Shown here: positions 29,682 through 39,444 of the stretch, one piece after another | Numbering within the stretch: position 1 is the stretch's first letter | Layout: each line of letters opens with the position of its first letter | NCBI RefSeq assembly: GCF_003206575.1 | Contig: NZ_PZJO01000004.1 | Span: forward strand, 85,733-149,732 | From: Salinicola endophyticus | GTDB taxonomy: Bacteria > Pseudomonadota > Gammaproteobacteria > Pseudomonadales > Halomonadaceae | Direction: 5' to 3' | Length of the DNA: 64,000 nucleotides | Notes under the pieces: model-generated | Seen by the model: only the letters and a program-made list of their open reading frames with translations | What the model was told of the DNA's origin: nothing | The model's database searches: none | Program-made: the position numbers and the translations under genes

Positions 29682-31310
29682 ATGAAGGTGTTGCGCGTGT
29701 CTGATCAACTCGCCACGAACGTCGACCGGCTGATGACGCCGGCACGCAAAGGATTGCTTGGTCGTCTGCGGCGAGGCATCGAGAAAGAGGGGCTGCGGGT
29801 CGATGGCGAAGGCCGTATCGTGCCCACGCCGCACCCCTACGCGCTGGGCTCCAAGCTGACCCATCCGCATATCACCACCGACTATTCGGAAGCGCTGCTC
29901 GAGTACATCACCCCGGTCTACTGCCGGCCGGCGGATGCGCTGGCGTTTCTCGGCGACCTGCTGCGCTTCAGCTATCGCCACCTGGGCGAGGAGTGGGTCT
30001 GGCCGGCGAGCATGCCGTCGCGCCTGGCGGGCAACGAGAGCATTCCGATCGCCGACTACGGCACCTCCAACGTCGGCACCATGAAGCACGTCTATCGCAA
30101 GGGGCTGGATCTGCGCTACGGCCGCATCATGCAGTCGATCGCCGGGATCCACTACAACGTCTCGCTGCCGGAGGACATCTGGCCGCTGCTGCAGTCACTG
30201 GAGGGGCGCGAGGCGGAGTCGCCCAAGGGGTATCGCTCGGCGCGCTACTTCGACCTGATCCGCAACTTCCGCCGCAACAGCTGGCTGCTGCTCTATCTGT
30301 TCGGCGCCTCGCCGGCGCTGGACCGCAGTTTCCTCGGCGCCGCCGGACTGGATGGGCGCTGCGACAAGCTGAAGCCCTGGCAGGGGGACGGCGAGACGCT
30401 CTACGCACCCTATGCCACCAGCCTGCGCATGTCCGATCTGGGTTACCAGAACAAGGTGCAGTCGCAGCTCAAGATCTGCTTCAACTCGCTCTCCAACTAT
30501 GTCGGTACGCTGCGCCACGCGATCTCAACCGAGTGGCCGGACTACCAGCGAATGGGGGTCGAGGAGGGCGGTGAGTGGCACCAGCTGAGCGCCAGCATCC
30601 TGCAGATCGAGAACGAGTACTACAGCGATATTCGCCCCAAGCGGGTGGCGCGTCACGACGAGACGCCGACCCAGGCGCTGGAAGCGCGCGGGGTGGAGTA
30701 CATCGAGGTGCGCTGTCTCGATCTCAACCCCTTCCTGCCGCTGGGCATCGACGAGCCGCAGATGCGCTTCATCGATACCTTCCTGCTCTGGTGTCTGCTC
30801 TCCGAGAGCCCGTGGATCCCCGATGAGGAGTGCGACCGGCTCGACGACAATCGTCGCCTGGTGGTCGAACGCGGCCGCGACCCGGCGCTGCGACTGCAGG
30901 TAGGTGAGCGCCAGGTAGCGCTGGCCGAGCGGGGTCACGAGATCATCGCCGGGATGCGTCAGGTCGCAACGCTGCTCGATGCCATCGAAGGGTCGGACCT
31001 GCACCTGGCCGCGGTCGATTCGCTGGCGACCCGGCTCGACGACCCCGAGTCGACCCCCTCGGCGCGTATGCTGCGCGAACTGCAGGCACACGGCGGTGAG
31101 TGGGCCGACTTCATGACCGATCTGGCACGGCGTCAGGCCGAAGCGTGGCGCACGACGCCGATGGACGCAGCAAGGGCATCGCTGTTCGACGAGCTGGTAG
31201 AGACCTCCCATCAGCAGCAGCACGACATCGAAGCCGAGGACCAGGTCTCGTTCGCCCAGTTCATCGCCGATTATTTCGCCCGCGCACGGGAACCGCGCCC
31301 GGCGGCGTGA
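29682..31310 (+). CDS. gshA: glutamate-cysteine ligase
   Basis: 542 residues as drawn. Class I GshA features are RRGIEKEGLRVDGEGRIV, HPYALGSKLTHPHITTDYSEALLEYITPV, RYGRIMQSIAGIHYNVSLPEDIW and EYIEVRCLDLNPFLPLGI. It makes gamma-glutamylcysteine, the first step to glutathione. An in-frame GTG at 29697 has a well-spaced gaagg site and may be the true start, since the ATG at 29682 lacks one. Glutathione made here would feed the AdhC/FghA pathway encoded 27 kb away. Confidence 0.94.
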   Translation: MKVLRVSDQLATNVDRLMTPARKGLLGRLRRGIEKEGLRVDGEGRIVPTPHPYALGSKLTHPHITTDYSEALLEYITPVYCRPADALAFLGDLLRFSYRHLGEEWVWPASMPSRLAGNESIPIADYGTSNVGTMKHVYRKGLDLRYGRIMQSIAGIHYNVSLPEDIWPLLQSLEGREAESPKGYRSARYFDLIRNFRRNSWLLLYLFGASPALDRSFLGAAGLDGRCDKLKPWQGDGETLYAPYATSLRMSDLGYQNKVQSQLKICFNSLSNYVGTLRHAISTEWPDYQRMGVEEGGEWHQLSASILQIENEYYSDIRPKRVARHDETPTQALEARGVEYIEVRCLDLNPFLPLGIDEPQMRFIDTFLLWCLLSESPWIPDEECDRLDDNRRLVVERGRDPALRLQVGERQVALAERGHEIIAGMRQVATLLDAIEGSDLHLAAVDSLATRLDDPESTPSARMLRELQAHGGEWADFMTDLARRQAEAWRTTPMDAARASLFDELVETSHQQQHDIEAEDQVSFAQFIADYFARAREPRPAA

Positions 31311-31380
31311 GTCCATAAGGCCTGGCGCGCGCGTCGGGTGGCGTCGAGCGCGAGCAGGATGGATAAAGGACATCGAGACT

Positions 31381-31926
31381 ATGCAGATCAAGCAGTGGGC
31401 GGCGCAGGCGAGCGTGCGCCAGTGGTGTGGACTGGGCCTGGCGATGTGCTGCCTGATGATGGCGGTGGCGCTCTACCTGCAGTATGGCGTGGGCCTGGAG
31501 CCCTGCCCGCTGTGCATCTTTCAGCGCGTGGCGGTGATCATTGCCGGCTGTGTCTTTTTGGTGGGGCTCCTGCACAATCCGCGGCGCCGCGGCGGGCTCG
31601 TCTACGGCGTGCTGGCGCTGCTCGCGGCGGCTGGCGGCATCATCGTCGCCGGACGCCACGTATGGCTGCAGACGCTACCTCCGGATAGTGTGCCGAGCTG
31701 TGGACCTGGCTTAGACTACATGCTCGGCGCGCTGCCGCTGTGGGACGTGATGTCCCGCGTGCTCTCCGGTTCCGGCGAGTGTGCCGTGGTGGAAGGGTCG
31801 CTGTGGGGCGTGACCCTGCCGCAGTGGACCTTGCTGGGCTTTGCGATCATGGCGCTGGTACCGCTGGCACTGATCGTCACCCGGCTTCGGGGCAGCGCGG
31901 CGGCGCAACCGGCGGCCGCGGCCTGA
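31381..31926 (+). CDS. dsbB: disulfide bond formation protein DsbB
   Basis: 181 residues, four membrane helices. The two periplasmic redox pairs are C42-x-x-C45 (EPCPLCIFQR) and C107/C134 (VPSCGPGLDYML and GECAVV). DsbB reoxidises DsbA and passes electrons to quinone. The loop cysteine spacing and length match the family. It follows gshA by 70 bp and precedes rsd. Confidence 0.93.
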   Translation: MQIKQWAAQASVRQWCGLGLAMCCLMMAVALYLQYGVGLEPCPLCIFQRVAVIIAGCVFLVGLLHNPRRRGGLVYGVLALLAAAGGIIVAGRHVWLQTLPPDSVPSCGPGLDYMLGALPLWDVMSRVLSGSGECAVVEGSLWGVTLPQWTLLGFAIMALVPLALIVTRLRGSAAAQPAAAA

Positions 31927-32016
31927 GCGTAGATTGCCACGGCCAGACGCGCCGATCATGCCAGGCGCTGATAGGGCCAACGGATATTCGTGAGACACCG
32001 CACCAGGAGAGAACAC

Positions 32017-32529
32017 ATGCTGGAGCACTGCAAGACGGCACAGGAGCGCTGGGGTGGGGTCCATTCGCTGATCGATCGCTGGCTGGAGCAGCGCTACGAC
32101 ATGCTGGTGACCCTGGTCGACCTGCGTGAGGTGTGCGAGAGCGACCTCGACGCGGTCACCAAGGCGCGCATCGATGCCTTCAGCGAGGCGCTGATGGACT
32201 ACATCAGCGCCGGCCACTTCGAGATCTACCCGCAGCTGCGCGAGGAGGCACGAGCCTTCGACGACCGCGAGGCGCTGGCGCTGGCCGATGACCTGCTGGA
32301 ACGGGTCGAGAGTTCGACCCAACTGGTTCTCGATTTCGACAACGATTACGCCACCCCCGCGCGCTGCCAGCACCATACCGCACGCCTGCCGGCGTGGCTG
32401 GAGCGTCTGGGGTCGGGGCTGGTGGAGCGTTTCGGCCTCGAGGATCAGCTGATCAGCCGGGTCCACGCGGTGCACGCGCCGGCCGCCGACAAGACAGGCC
32501 CACGCCAGGCGCACCCCGTCTCCTCCTGA
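32017..32529 (+). CDS. rsd: anti-sigma-70 factor Rsd/AlgQ
   Basis: 170 residues from ATG 32017 with an aggagag site. The helical pattern CKTAQERWGGVHSLIDRWLEQRYDMLVTLVDLRE and MDYISAGHFEIYPQLREEARAF is characteristic of Rsd/AlgQ (E. coli 158 residues). It binds the housekeeping sigma factor in slow-growing cells and favours alternative sigma factors. A GTG 27 bases upstream is in frame but less well placed. Confidence 0.9.
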   Translation: MLEHCKTAQERWGGVHSLIDRWLEQRYDMLVTLVDLREVCESDLDAVTKARIDAFSEALMDYISAGHFEIYPQLREEARAFDDREALALADDLLERVESSTQLVLDFDNDYATPARCQHHTARLPAWLERLGSGLVERFGLEDQLISRVHAVHAPAADKTGPRQAHPVSS

Positions 32530-32553
32530 GTCGCGCCACCGCCCTCGCAGCCT

Positions 32554-32576
32554 GCCACACGCCCGCGGCGTGTGGC
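32554..32576. terminator. stem-loop between convergent rsd and HAD phosphatase genes
   Basis: gccacacgcc (32554-32563) and ggcgtgtggc (32567-32576) are a perfect 10-bp inverted pair with a 3-base loop, 25 bp after the rsd stop. No T run follows. The remaining 180 bp up to the convergent gene shows nothing else. Confidence 0.5.
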
Positions 32577-32755
32577 GCCCCCGCTCGCGGGTCTCTGCCG
32601 GTGACGGGTTTTCACGGCCGTTTCTCTCCTCCGGCTCTCACCCCTCCGGCCCTCCCCCCCGGCGCACCGGCATCTCCTGCCGGCCCATGCTCTCCGATCC
32701 CATACCGCTGACCAAAGCACGGACCGTGGTGCCGATGTGCGCCGGTTCGACGGTC

Positions 32756-33415
32756 TCAGCCGCGCAGCGTGATCACCCGCCAGCCATGCTCTTCGGCGAG
32801 GCGACGCAGGGCGTCGTCGGGGTCGACCGCGACCGGATTGGGGACCTTCTCGAGCAGAAAGCGATCATTGATCGAGTCGCTGTAGAACCAGGCATCATCC
32901 AGGGTCAGCGCGGGTTGGCTCTCCAGCCACTGTTCGAGCCGGGTCACCTTGCCCTCACGATAGCTGGGGACGCCGGCCACGCGGCCGGTGTAACGCTTGC
33001 CGTCGCGTTCGGGTTCGATCGCGATCAGGTCGTCGACGCCCAGGCGCTGGGCGATGGGGCCGGTGATGAAGCGGTTGGTGGCGGTGATGATCAGCAGATG
33101 GTCGCCGCGTTGCCGGTGCCAGGCGAGCAGCTCCTCGGCCTGCGGCAGTACATGGGGTTCGATCTTGCAGGCCATGAACTGCTGGTGCCAGGCGTTGAGC
33201 TGCTCCTCGCTGTGCCGGGTCAGCGGTTCGAGCGCCATCGCCAGGTAGGCCATGATATCGAGCTGGCCCGCTTGATAGTCCCGCAGGTACTGATCATTGG
33301 CCTGGCGGTAGGCGTCGCCGTCGACCGCGCCCTGTTCGATGAGGAACTCTCCCCAGGCGTGGTCGCTGTCGCAGCTGATCAAGGTGTTGTCGAGATCGAA
33401 AATGGCCAGACTCAA
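32756..33415 (-). CDS. HAD-superfamily phosphatase (HAD-IB type)
   Basis: 219 residues from a TTG start at 33415 with a gggag site 7 bases upstream. The frame is open to 33703 but the extra sequence is not family-like, and the fold begins at LSLAIFDLDNTLISCDSD. Motif I is DLDNT, motif II is IITATNRF, motif III lysine is in SYREGKVTRL, and motif IV is FYSDSINDRFLLE. The order HAD phosphatase, divergent rppH, ptsP is the same as in Pseudomonas. The substrate is unproven; a phosphoserine- or histidinol-phosphate-like small molecule is plausible. Confidence 0.85.
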   Translation of the reverse strand: MSLAIFDLDNTLISCDSDHAWGEFLIEQGAVDGDAYRQANDQYLRDYQAGQLDIMAYLAMALEPLTRHSEEQLNAWHQQFMACKIEPHVLPQAEELLAWHRQRGDHLLIITATNRFITGPIAQRLGVDDLIAIEPERDGKRYTGRVAGVPSYREGKVTRLEQWLESQPALTLDDAWFYSDSINDRFLLEKVPNPVAVDPDDALRRLAEEHGWRVITLRG

Positions 33416-33653
33416 GGTTGGCTCCCGGTAAGTCGCGATGGTATGGCGATGGAATGGCGGTCGGGTCGCGATGGCGACGCCGGGCAGTATCGCAAACTCC
33501 TCCGCGCTTGCCCATGCCGGGGCCGGGCGCCGGGGCACCGCTGGCGGTCGGTACCAGGACGGTGGCCAGGGCTTTTGCCCGGTAAGCTTATTGATGCGCT
33601 TTCTCGCTTTGTGGAAGAATGGTTTCAACGACAATTGAGTTAAGGTGAACTCC

Positions 33654-34148
33654 GTGATAGACGCCGATGGCTTTCGGCCGAACGTTGGCATCATCATTGC
33701 CAACTGTGACGGCCAACTGCTCTGGGCGCGTCGGGCGGGTCAGGAAGCGTGGCAATTTCCGCAAGGCGGTATCAAGGCCCATGAGTCACCGCAACAGGCA
33801 CTCTTCCGTGAGCTGGAGGAGGAGATTGGGTTGAAGTCCCATGATGTCGATGTGGTGGCCTGTACGCGAGGATGGCTACGTTACCGACTTCCACGGCGCA
33901 TGGTGCGAACGCACTCGAAACCGCTGTGCATCGGCCAGAAGCAGAAGTGGTTTCTGCTGAAGATCCGCTGCCATGACAGCCGAGTCTGCGTCGACAGCAC
34001 GCCCAAACCGGAATTCGACGGCTGGCGCTGGGTCAGTTACTGGTATCCTCTGGGGCAGGTTGTCTCGTTCAAGCGCGAGGTCTACCGCCGTGCCCTGCGC
34101 GAACTGGCCCCGGACTTTCATCGTCTGGCGCTGGAGGAGGTGACCTGA
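33654..34148 (+). CDS. rppH: RNA pyrophosphohydrolase RppH
   Basis: 164 residues starting at GTG 33654 ([27 protein letters not shown]). A GTG nine bases earlier also fits, but the later one matches the family start and has a taagg site at proper distance. The Nudix box is [23 protein letters not shown]. RppH removes pyrophosphate from mRNA 5' ends and so starts decay. The C-terminal part has QKWFLLKI and [26 protein letters not shown] as expected. Its stop codon lies in a 17-bp direct repeat. Confidence 0.95.
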   Translation: MIDADGFRPNVGIIIANCDGQLLWARRAGQEAWQFPQGGIKAHESPQQALFRELEEEIGLKSHDVDVVACTRGWLRYRLPRRMVRTHSKPLCIGQKQKWFLLKIRCHDSRVCVDSTPKPEFDGWRWVSYWYPLGQVVSFKREVYRRALRELAPDFHRLALEEVT

Positions 34149-34184
34149 AAGGTGAGGTGACCCAAACGGAGGTGACCTGAAAGG
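34136..34184 (+). repeat. 17-bp direct repeat spanning the rppH stop codon
   Basis: ggaggtgacctgaaagg occurs at 34136-34152 and again at 34168-34184. The first copy encodes the last RppH residues and its stop. The second lies in the spacer to ptsP, followed by an acccgc/gcgggt stem (34188-34203). Confidence 0.8.
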
Positions 34185-34291
34185 GTAACCCGCACCGGCG
34201 GGTCAGCCCGCGCGAACACCATGGCGGCCCGGCGCTAGCGGGCCGTCCCGATGCCACCACGAGGATCGCCTCGCAGACAAGAAAAAGGCCC

Positions 34292-36553
34292 ATGCTCGAT
34301 ACCCTTCGCCGCATCGTTCAGGAAGTCAACGGCGCCCGCAGCCTGGATGCCGCGCTCGCCACCATGGTGCGGCGCATCCGCAAGGCGATGCGTACTGACG
34401 TCTGCTCGGTCTATCTGTTCGATCGTGAGCGCGAGCGGCTGGTGCTGATGGATACCATCGGCCTGCGCACCCAGGCGGTGGGCGTGGTGGCGTTGGGCTT
34501 GGGCGAGGGCCTGGTGGGGCTGGTGGGGCAGCGCGAAGAGCCGCTCAATCTCGAGGATGCCCCGGCGCACCCGCACTTTCGCTACTTCGCCGAGACCGGC
34601 GAGGAGCGCTTCTCCAGTTTCCTCGGGGTGCCGATCATCCACCAGCGCCGCATGCTCGGCGTGCTGGTGGTGCAGCAGCAGGAGAAACGTCGCTTCGACG
34701 AGGGTGACGAGGCCTTCCTGGTGACCATGGCGGCGCAGCTCGCCGGCGTGCTGGCGCATGCCCTGGTGTCCGGCGCGCTCAATCGCCGCGCCGAGCCCGA
34801 CGGCCAGGCGATGTTCTCCGGGGCACCGGGCTCGCCCGGCATGGCGATCGGCGAGATCGTGGTGATCGCCCCGCCGGCCGATCTCGACAGCGTCCCCGAC
34901 CTGATTCCCACCGACCCCGAGGCCGAAGTCGCCCATCTGCAGGCGGCGATCGCCCATGTACGCGAGGAGATTCGCGAAGCCGGGGCGCGTCTGGCCAGCC
35001 GCATTTCGGCCCAGGAGCTGGCGCTGTTCGATGTCTATCAGCAGATGCTGGGCGACGCGGCGCTGGGTAACGAGGTCGAGAAGCGCATCCGCGAGGGGCA
35101 GTGGGCCCCGGGGGCGCTGGCCGACGTGGTCCGGCGCCATACCCAGTATCTGGAGCGGGTCGATGACGGCTACCTGCGCGAGCGCGCCGCCGATATCCGC
35201 GATCTGGGCCGGCGGGTGCTCGCGCATCTGCAGGAGGGCAGCGAGCGGACCGCTTCCACCTACCCCGAGAACACCATACTGGTCGGCGACGAGATCAGCG
35301 CCGCGACCCTGGGCGAGGTGCCCAAGGATCGCCTGGCGGCGCTGGTCTCGGTGCGCGGTTCGAGCAACTCCCACGTGGCGATCCTGGCACGGGCGATGGG
35401 CATCCCCACGGTACTGGGGATGGTCGATCTGCCGCTGCCGCGGATCAACGGCGCCAAGGCGATTCTCGACGGCCACCGCGGACGGCTCTTCGTGCGCCCG
35501 GATCCGCAGCTGGCGCAGCGCTACGCGCGGCTGATCAAGGAGGAGCGGGCGCTCGCCGAAGTGCTCGAGCACGAGCAGCACCTGCCCAGTCAGACTCCGG
35601 ACGGCCACGCCATGCCGCTGATGGTCAATACCGGGCTCGCGGTGGATGCGGTGGCACAGCTCAAGTCGCGGGTCAGCGGGGTGGGGCTCTACCGCACCGA
35701 AGTGCCGTTCATGATGAACGAGCGCTTCCCCAGCGAGCAGGAGCAGACCCGTCTCTATCACGAGCAGTTGTCGAGCTTCGCGCCGCTGCCGGTGGTGATG
35801 CGCACCCTCGATATCGGCGGCGACAAGGATCTGCCCTATTTCCCGATCAACGAGGCCAACCCCTTCCTCGGCTGGCGCGGTATCCGGGTGACGCTGGATC
35901 ACCCGGAAGTGCTGATGGTGCAGCTACGCGCCATGCTGATGGCCTCGCGCGGGCTCGACAATCTGCGCATCCTGCTGCCGATGATCACCAGCGTCGATGA
36001 GGTGGACACGGCACTGCGCCTGCTGTCGCGGGCGCGTCAGGAGCTGGCCGAGGATGGGATCGAGGTGGCCTCGCCCAAGGTCGGGGCAATGATCGAGGTG
36101 CCGGCAACGCTCTATCAGCTCCCGGCTCTGGCCGAGCGGGTCGACTTCTTCTCCATCGGCAGCAACGATCTGACCCAGTATCTGCTGGCGGTGGACCGCA
36201 ACAATGCGCGTGTCGCCAGTCTCTACGACGCCTGCCATCCGGCGGTGCTCAATGCGCTGTCGCGGCTCGCCACGGAGAGTCAGGCCCTCGAGGTGCCGGC
36301 TTCGGTGTGCGGCGAGCTGGCGGGGGACCCCGCCGGGGCGCTGCTGCTGATGGGCATGGGCTTCGACGCGCTATCGATGAATGCGCCGAGCCTGCCGCGG
36401 GTGCGGGCGGCCATCCGTCGGGTCAGTCTCGACGATGCCAAGGCGCTGGTGCAGGAGACGCTGGGCCTGCCGACCACCGCGGCGGTGCGTGCGCATTTGC
36501 GTCAGCGGCTGTCGGACTGGCAGATCGCGCACCTGCTACCGCCCCAGGACTGA
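34292..36553 (+). CDS. ptsP: nitrogen-PTS phosphoenolpyruvate phosphotransferase PtsP (EI-Ntr)
   Basis: 753 residues. An N-terminal GAF domain (about residues 1-165, with DVCSVYLFD and SSFLGVPIIHQRRMLGVLVV) distinguishes EI-Ntr from the sugar PTS enzyme I. The phosphohistidine is H361 in RGSSNSHVAILARAMGIPT. The PEP-binding TIM barrel contains GLYRTEVPFM, RTLDIGGDKDLPYF and SIGSNDLTQYLLAVDR. It starts the PtsP-NPr-EIIA(Ntr) relay, which links nitrogen and potassium status to regulation. rppH-ptsP order is conserved in gammaproteobacteria. Confidence 0.95.
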   Translation: MLDTLRRIVQEVNGARSLDAALATMVRRIRKAMRTDVCSVYLFDRERERLVLMDTIGLRTQAVGVVALGLGEGLVGLVGQREEPLNLEDAPAHPHFRYFAETGEERFSSFLGVPIIHQRRMLGVLVVQQQEKRRFDEGDEAFLVTMAAQLAGVLAHALVSGALNRRAEPDGQAMFSGAPGSPGMAIGEIVVIAPPADLDSVPDLIPTDPEAEVAHLQAAIAHVREEIREAGARLASRISAQELALFDVYQQMLGDAALGNEVEKRIREGQWAPGALADVVRRHTQYLERVDDGYLRERAADIRDLGRRVLAHLQEGSERTASTYPENTILVGDEISAATLGEVPKDRLAALVSVRGSSNSHVAILARAMGIPTVLGMVDLPLPRINGAKAILDGHRGRLFVRPDPQLAQRYARLIKEERALAEVLEHEQHLPSQTPDGHAMPLMVNTGLAVDAVAQLKSRVSGVGLYRTEVPFMMNERFPSEQEQTRLYHEQLSSFAPLPVVMRTLDIGGDKDLPYFPINEANPFLGWRGIRVTLDHPEVLMVQLRAMLMASRGLDNLRILLPMITSVDEVDTALRLLSRARQELAEDGIEVASPKVGAMIEVPATLYQLPALAERVDFFSIGSNDLTQYLLAVDRNNARVASLYDACHPAVLNALSRLATESQALEVPASVCGELAGDPAGALLLMGMGFDALSMNAPSLPRVRAAIRRVSLDDAKALVQETLGLPTTAAVRAHLRQRLSDWQIAHLLPPQD

Positions 36554-36562
36554 GCTCTGGCG

Positions 36563-37330
36563 CTAAGCCGACGTCGACTCGTTCACGCGCTCTCCCCGCG
36601 GCACTCCCATGGCAGCGTAGCTACGCTCCGAAATCGTGATAGCGCCATGCGCCGCCGCGCTCACCAGCGTGGTAGCACGGGTACCGTACGCTTCCCCAAC
36701 GATGAAGATCGGCGACAGTCGGCGTTCGGTCGCCAAGCCGACGCCGGTGTCGGGCAGCTCGGTATCGGTGGCGGGGCGTTTGTCATTCATGGCCTGCCAC
36801 ATCGAGGCTTGCCAGTCGCTGCCGTCGAGTGCCTGCCGCAGTGCCTTCCGCGCCCGCACCAGCTTGGGCCAGGGGGTGTTCAGCGCGGCGTTGGAGAGCC
36901 CATGGAGGCCGGGTGCGACCTCGTCGAGGGTGGTCGCGTCGCGGCCATGGTGGATTACCCAGAGCCGCTCGCCCTGACACAGCAGCAGATTGAAGCCGGC
37001 ATAGCGCTGGGCGCCGGCGCTGGCCAGCGCCTGGAGCCAGCGTTGCGGCTCGATCGCCTGCAGGGCGGCGGTCACCAGATGTCCGCGGCTGGGCGCGTTC
37101 TCGGGTGTCGCCATGTGGCCATCGCGGACATTGGTCAGGGCGGCGAAGCGCCCACCGGGGGCGGCGGCCAGCCAGGTGCCGCCGCCCTCGAGATCGCGGC
37201 CACCGAGCAGCGGTGCATCCTGCCAGTGATGCAGGGCGGCGCTGGGGCGGGCGTGGAACTCGTCGCGGTTGGCGGCGAGACGCAGCGGCTGGTCGCTATC
37301 CGGCTGCCAGTCGAAGACGATCAGACACAT
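36563..37330 (-). CDS. NRDE-family protein (DUF833, TANGO2-like)
   Basis: 255 residues from ATG 37330, preceded by an aggag site; a longer frame reaches into a repeat element and is not family-like. The N-terminus MCLIVFDWQPDSDQPLRLAANRDEFHARPSA carries the NRDE motif with the nucleophile-like Cys2. LLGGRDLEGGGTWLAAAPGGRFAALTNVRD follows. The family is conserved to human TANGO2, recently linked to haem trafficking, but bacterial function is not established. Confidence 0.88.
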   Translation of the reverse strand: MCLIVFDWQPDSDQPLRLAANRDEFHARPSAALHHWQDAPLLGGRDLEGGGTWLAAAPGGRFAALTNVRDGHMATPENAPSRGHLVTAALQAIEPQRWLQALASAGAQRYAGFNLLLCQGERLWVIHHGRDATTLDEVAPGLHGLSNAALNTPWPKLVRARKALRQALDGSDWQASMWQAMNDKRPATDTELPDTGVGLATERRLSPIFIVGEAYGTRATTLVSAAAHGAITISERSYAAMGVPRGERVNESTSA

Positions 37331-37415
37331 GGTGAGGCTCCTGCAGGGTGAGTGGTGGCAGGCGGCAGCCCCGATAGCGGCAGCCATGACAGCGGCAGGC
37401 TGGCAGCGTACCATG

Positions 37416-37558
37416 AGAGGGTGCTTACAAAATGTCTGCGCTCGACAATACGGCGTTGAAATCGACCTCAAAATGCTCATTTACCCCCTGTAAACTCCGC
37501 TTTTTCGGCCGATTTCGCCTTGTCTTGCCTTCGCTCGCCGAATTTGTAAACACCCTCT
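37416..37558. repeat. 143-bp MITE-like element with 16-bp terminal inverted repeats
   Basis: The left end agagggtgcttacaaa (37416-37431) and right end tttgtaaacaccctct (37543-37558) are inverted copies differing at one position. The interior is compact and non-coding, with caaaatgctcatttac and gccttgtcttgcc stretches. The element sits between the divergent NRDE and TauE/SafE genes and extends false reading frames on both sides. No transposase lies in the window. No clear target duplication was seen. Confidence 0.75.
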
Positions 37559-37684
37559 GAGCAGGCTATTCACTTCCCGCCCCTGGATTTCATACCCAAG
37601 GATCACCCGCATGTTTCGAGACCCGGCGCTGGTAGCGCTTCCCGGCGAGATCACCTCTTCGCTGTCTGGCCGCGGGGTGGCGCG

Positions 37685-38476
37685 ATGCTGACCGCGGTGG
37701 TCATCTATCTGCTGGTGGGCGCCATCGCCGGGCTGCTGGCGGGCATCTTCGGTATCGGTGGCGGCATCGTGATGGTGCCGGCGCTGGTCTTCACCTTTCT
37801 GGCCCAGCAGGTCGACCCGGCGGTGACCGCCCACCTGGCGGTGGGGACCTCGCTGGCGACCATCGTCGTTACCGGCGCCTCCTCGGCCTGGGGGCACTGG
37901 CGCCGGGGTAGCGTGCGCCGCGACTGGCTGCGACTGATGATCCCGGGGCTTCTGGTCGGCGGTATCCTCGGTGTGCTGCTGGCCTCGGCGCTGCCCGGGG
38001 CGGCGCTGACGCGGCTGTTTGGCGTCTTTGCCCTGATCATGGCGCTGAAGATGCTGCTGTCGCGTCCGCCGGCCACCCAGGGGCGTCAGCCCCAGCGCTG
38101 GCCGATGGCGGCGGCGGGGGCGGTGATCGGTGGCGTCTCGACGCTGTTCGGGGTCGGCGGCGGCGTGATGTCGGTGCCGTGGCTGTCGCGCTTCACCCAG
38201 CGCATGACCGAGGCGGTCGGCACCTCCGCCGCCATTGGTCTGCCGATCGCGCTGATCGGTACGGTGACCAATGTCGTGGTGGGCTGGGGCGAGGCCGGGC
38301 TGCCGAGCGGCGCGACCGGTTTCGTGATGTGGCCGGCGTTTCTCGGCCTGATGGTGACCAGCGTGCCGATGGCTCGAGTGGGGGTGAAAGTCGCCCATGC
38401 ATTGCCTGCCAAGGTGCTGCGACGTATCTTTGCCCTCCTGCTGATCGTGGTCGGGTTCAAGCTGATGCTGGGCTGA
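37685..38476 (+). CDS. TauE/SafE-family membrane permease
   Basis: 263 residues with about eight membrane helices in two related halves. GAIAGLLAGIFGIGGGIVMVPAL in the first half and GAVIGGVSTLFGVGGGVMSVPWL in the second are the paired TauE/SafE (DUF81) signatures. Members export sulfite, sulfoacetate or related organic acids, but many are uncharacterised and the substrate cannot be told from sequence. It is 37 bp ahead of lgt on the same strand. Confidence 0.88.
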   Translation: MLTAVVIYLLVGAIAGLLAGIFGIGGGIVMVPALVFTFLAQQVDPAVTAHLAVGTSLATIVVTGASSAWGHWRRGSVRRDWLRLMIPGLLVGGILGVLLASALPGAALTRLFGVFALIMALKMLLSRPPATQGRQPQRWPMAAAGAVIGGVSTLFGVGGGVMSVPWLSRFTQRMTEAVGTSAAIGLPIALIGTVTNVVVGWGEAGLPSGATGFVMWPAFLGLMVTSVPMARVGVKVAHALPAKVLRRIFALLLIVVGFKLMLG

Positions 38477-38512
38477 CCGACGATCTCGACCCCCGCTGCC
38501 GAAGGAGCGCGC

Positions 38513-39319
38513 ATGCTGGCCTATCCCGATATCGATCCCATCGCCGTCTCGCTGGGGCCTCTCAAGGTGCACTGGTACGGACTGATGTACGTCGTTGGCT
38601 TCGTCGGCGCCTGGTGGCTGGGGCGTTTGCGTGCCGCGCGATTAGGACTCAAGCCCGATGATATCGGCGACATGCTGTTCTACGGTGCGCTGGGCGTGGT
38701 GCTGGGCGGGCGCCTGGGTTATGCGCTGTTCTACGGGCTCGACCGCCTGATCGAGAATCCACTATGGCTGTTCCAGATCTGGGACGGCGGCATGAGCTTC
38801 CATGGCGGTCTGATCGGGGTGCTGATCGCGTCGCTGCTGTTCGCCCGCAAGCACGGGCTGGCCTTCTTCCAGCTCACCGATTTCGTCGCGCCGCTGGTGC
38901 CGATCGGACTGGGGGCGGGGCGTATCGGCAACTTCATCAATCACGAGCTGCCCGGCCGTGTCACCGATGTACCCTGGGCCATGGTGTTCCCCGGAATGGG
39001 TGGGCAGGGGCGGCATCCGTCATCGCTATATCAGTTCTTCCTTGAGGGTGTGGTACTGTTCACCATTCTCTGGCTGGTATCGCTGACCCCACGCCGGCGC
39101 GGTTTCGTTTCCGGGCTCTTCCTGGTCTGTTACGGCTGCTTCCGCTTTCTGTCCGAGTTCTTCCGTCAGCCGGACCCGCAGCTCGGCTTCATCGCCTTCG
39201 GCTGGTTGACCATGGGGCAGCTGTTGTCGCTGCCGATGATCCTGGCCGGCGTGGCGCTGGTGGTATGGTCTCGCCGCAATGCGGTCGACGATGCCCGCGC
39301 CGACTCCGCGGCCGGTTGA
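38513..39319 (+). CDS. lgt: prolipoprotein diacylglyceryl transferase
   Basis: 268 residues, seven membrane helices. Signature blocks are [21 protein letters not shown]-like [17 protein letters not shown], and the Lgt signature [25 protein letters not shown] with the essential Arg and Asn. It transfers diacylglycerol to lipobox cysteines, the first step of lipoprotein maturation, and would act on the small lipoprotein encoded at 14.7 kb. Followed by thyA, a common neighbour. Confidence 0.95.
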   Translation: MLAYPDIDPIAVSLGPLKVHWYGLMYVVGFVGAWWLGRLRAARLGLKPDDIGDMLFYGALGVVLGGRLGYALFYGLDRLIENPLWLFQIWDGGMSFHGGLIGVLIASLLFARKHGLAFFQLTDFVAPLVPIGLGAGRIGNFINHELPGRVTDVPWAMVFPGMGGQGRHPSSLYQFFLEGVVLFTILWLVSLTPRRRGFVSGLFLVCYGCFRFLSEFFRQPDPQLGFIAFGWLTMGQLLSLPMILAGVALVVWSRRNAVDDARADSAAG

Positions 39320-39444
39320 GCGCGCAAGGTAGCGATGCCGGCCTGGTGAAGCGCTCGACGCGCTGGAGACATGTGATTTCAAGCGCCGCCTGGACTGCTT
39401 CATCGGTCTGCGGCGCTGCTAGCTAGTGAAGGAGTGCCAGCCCA

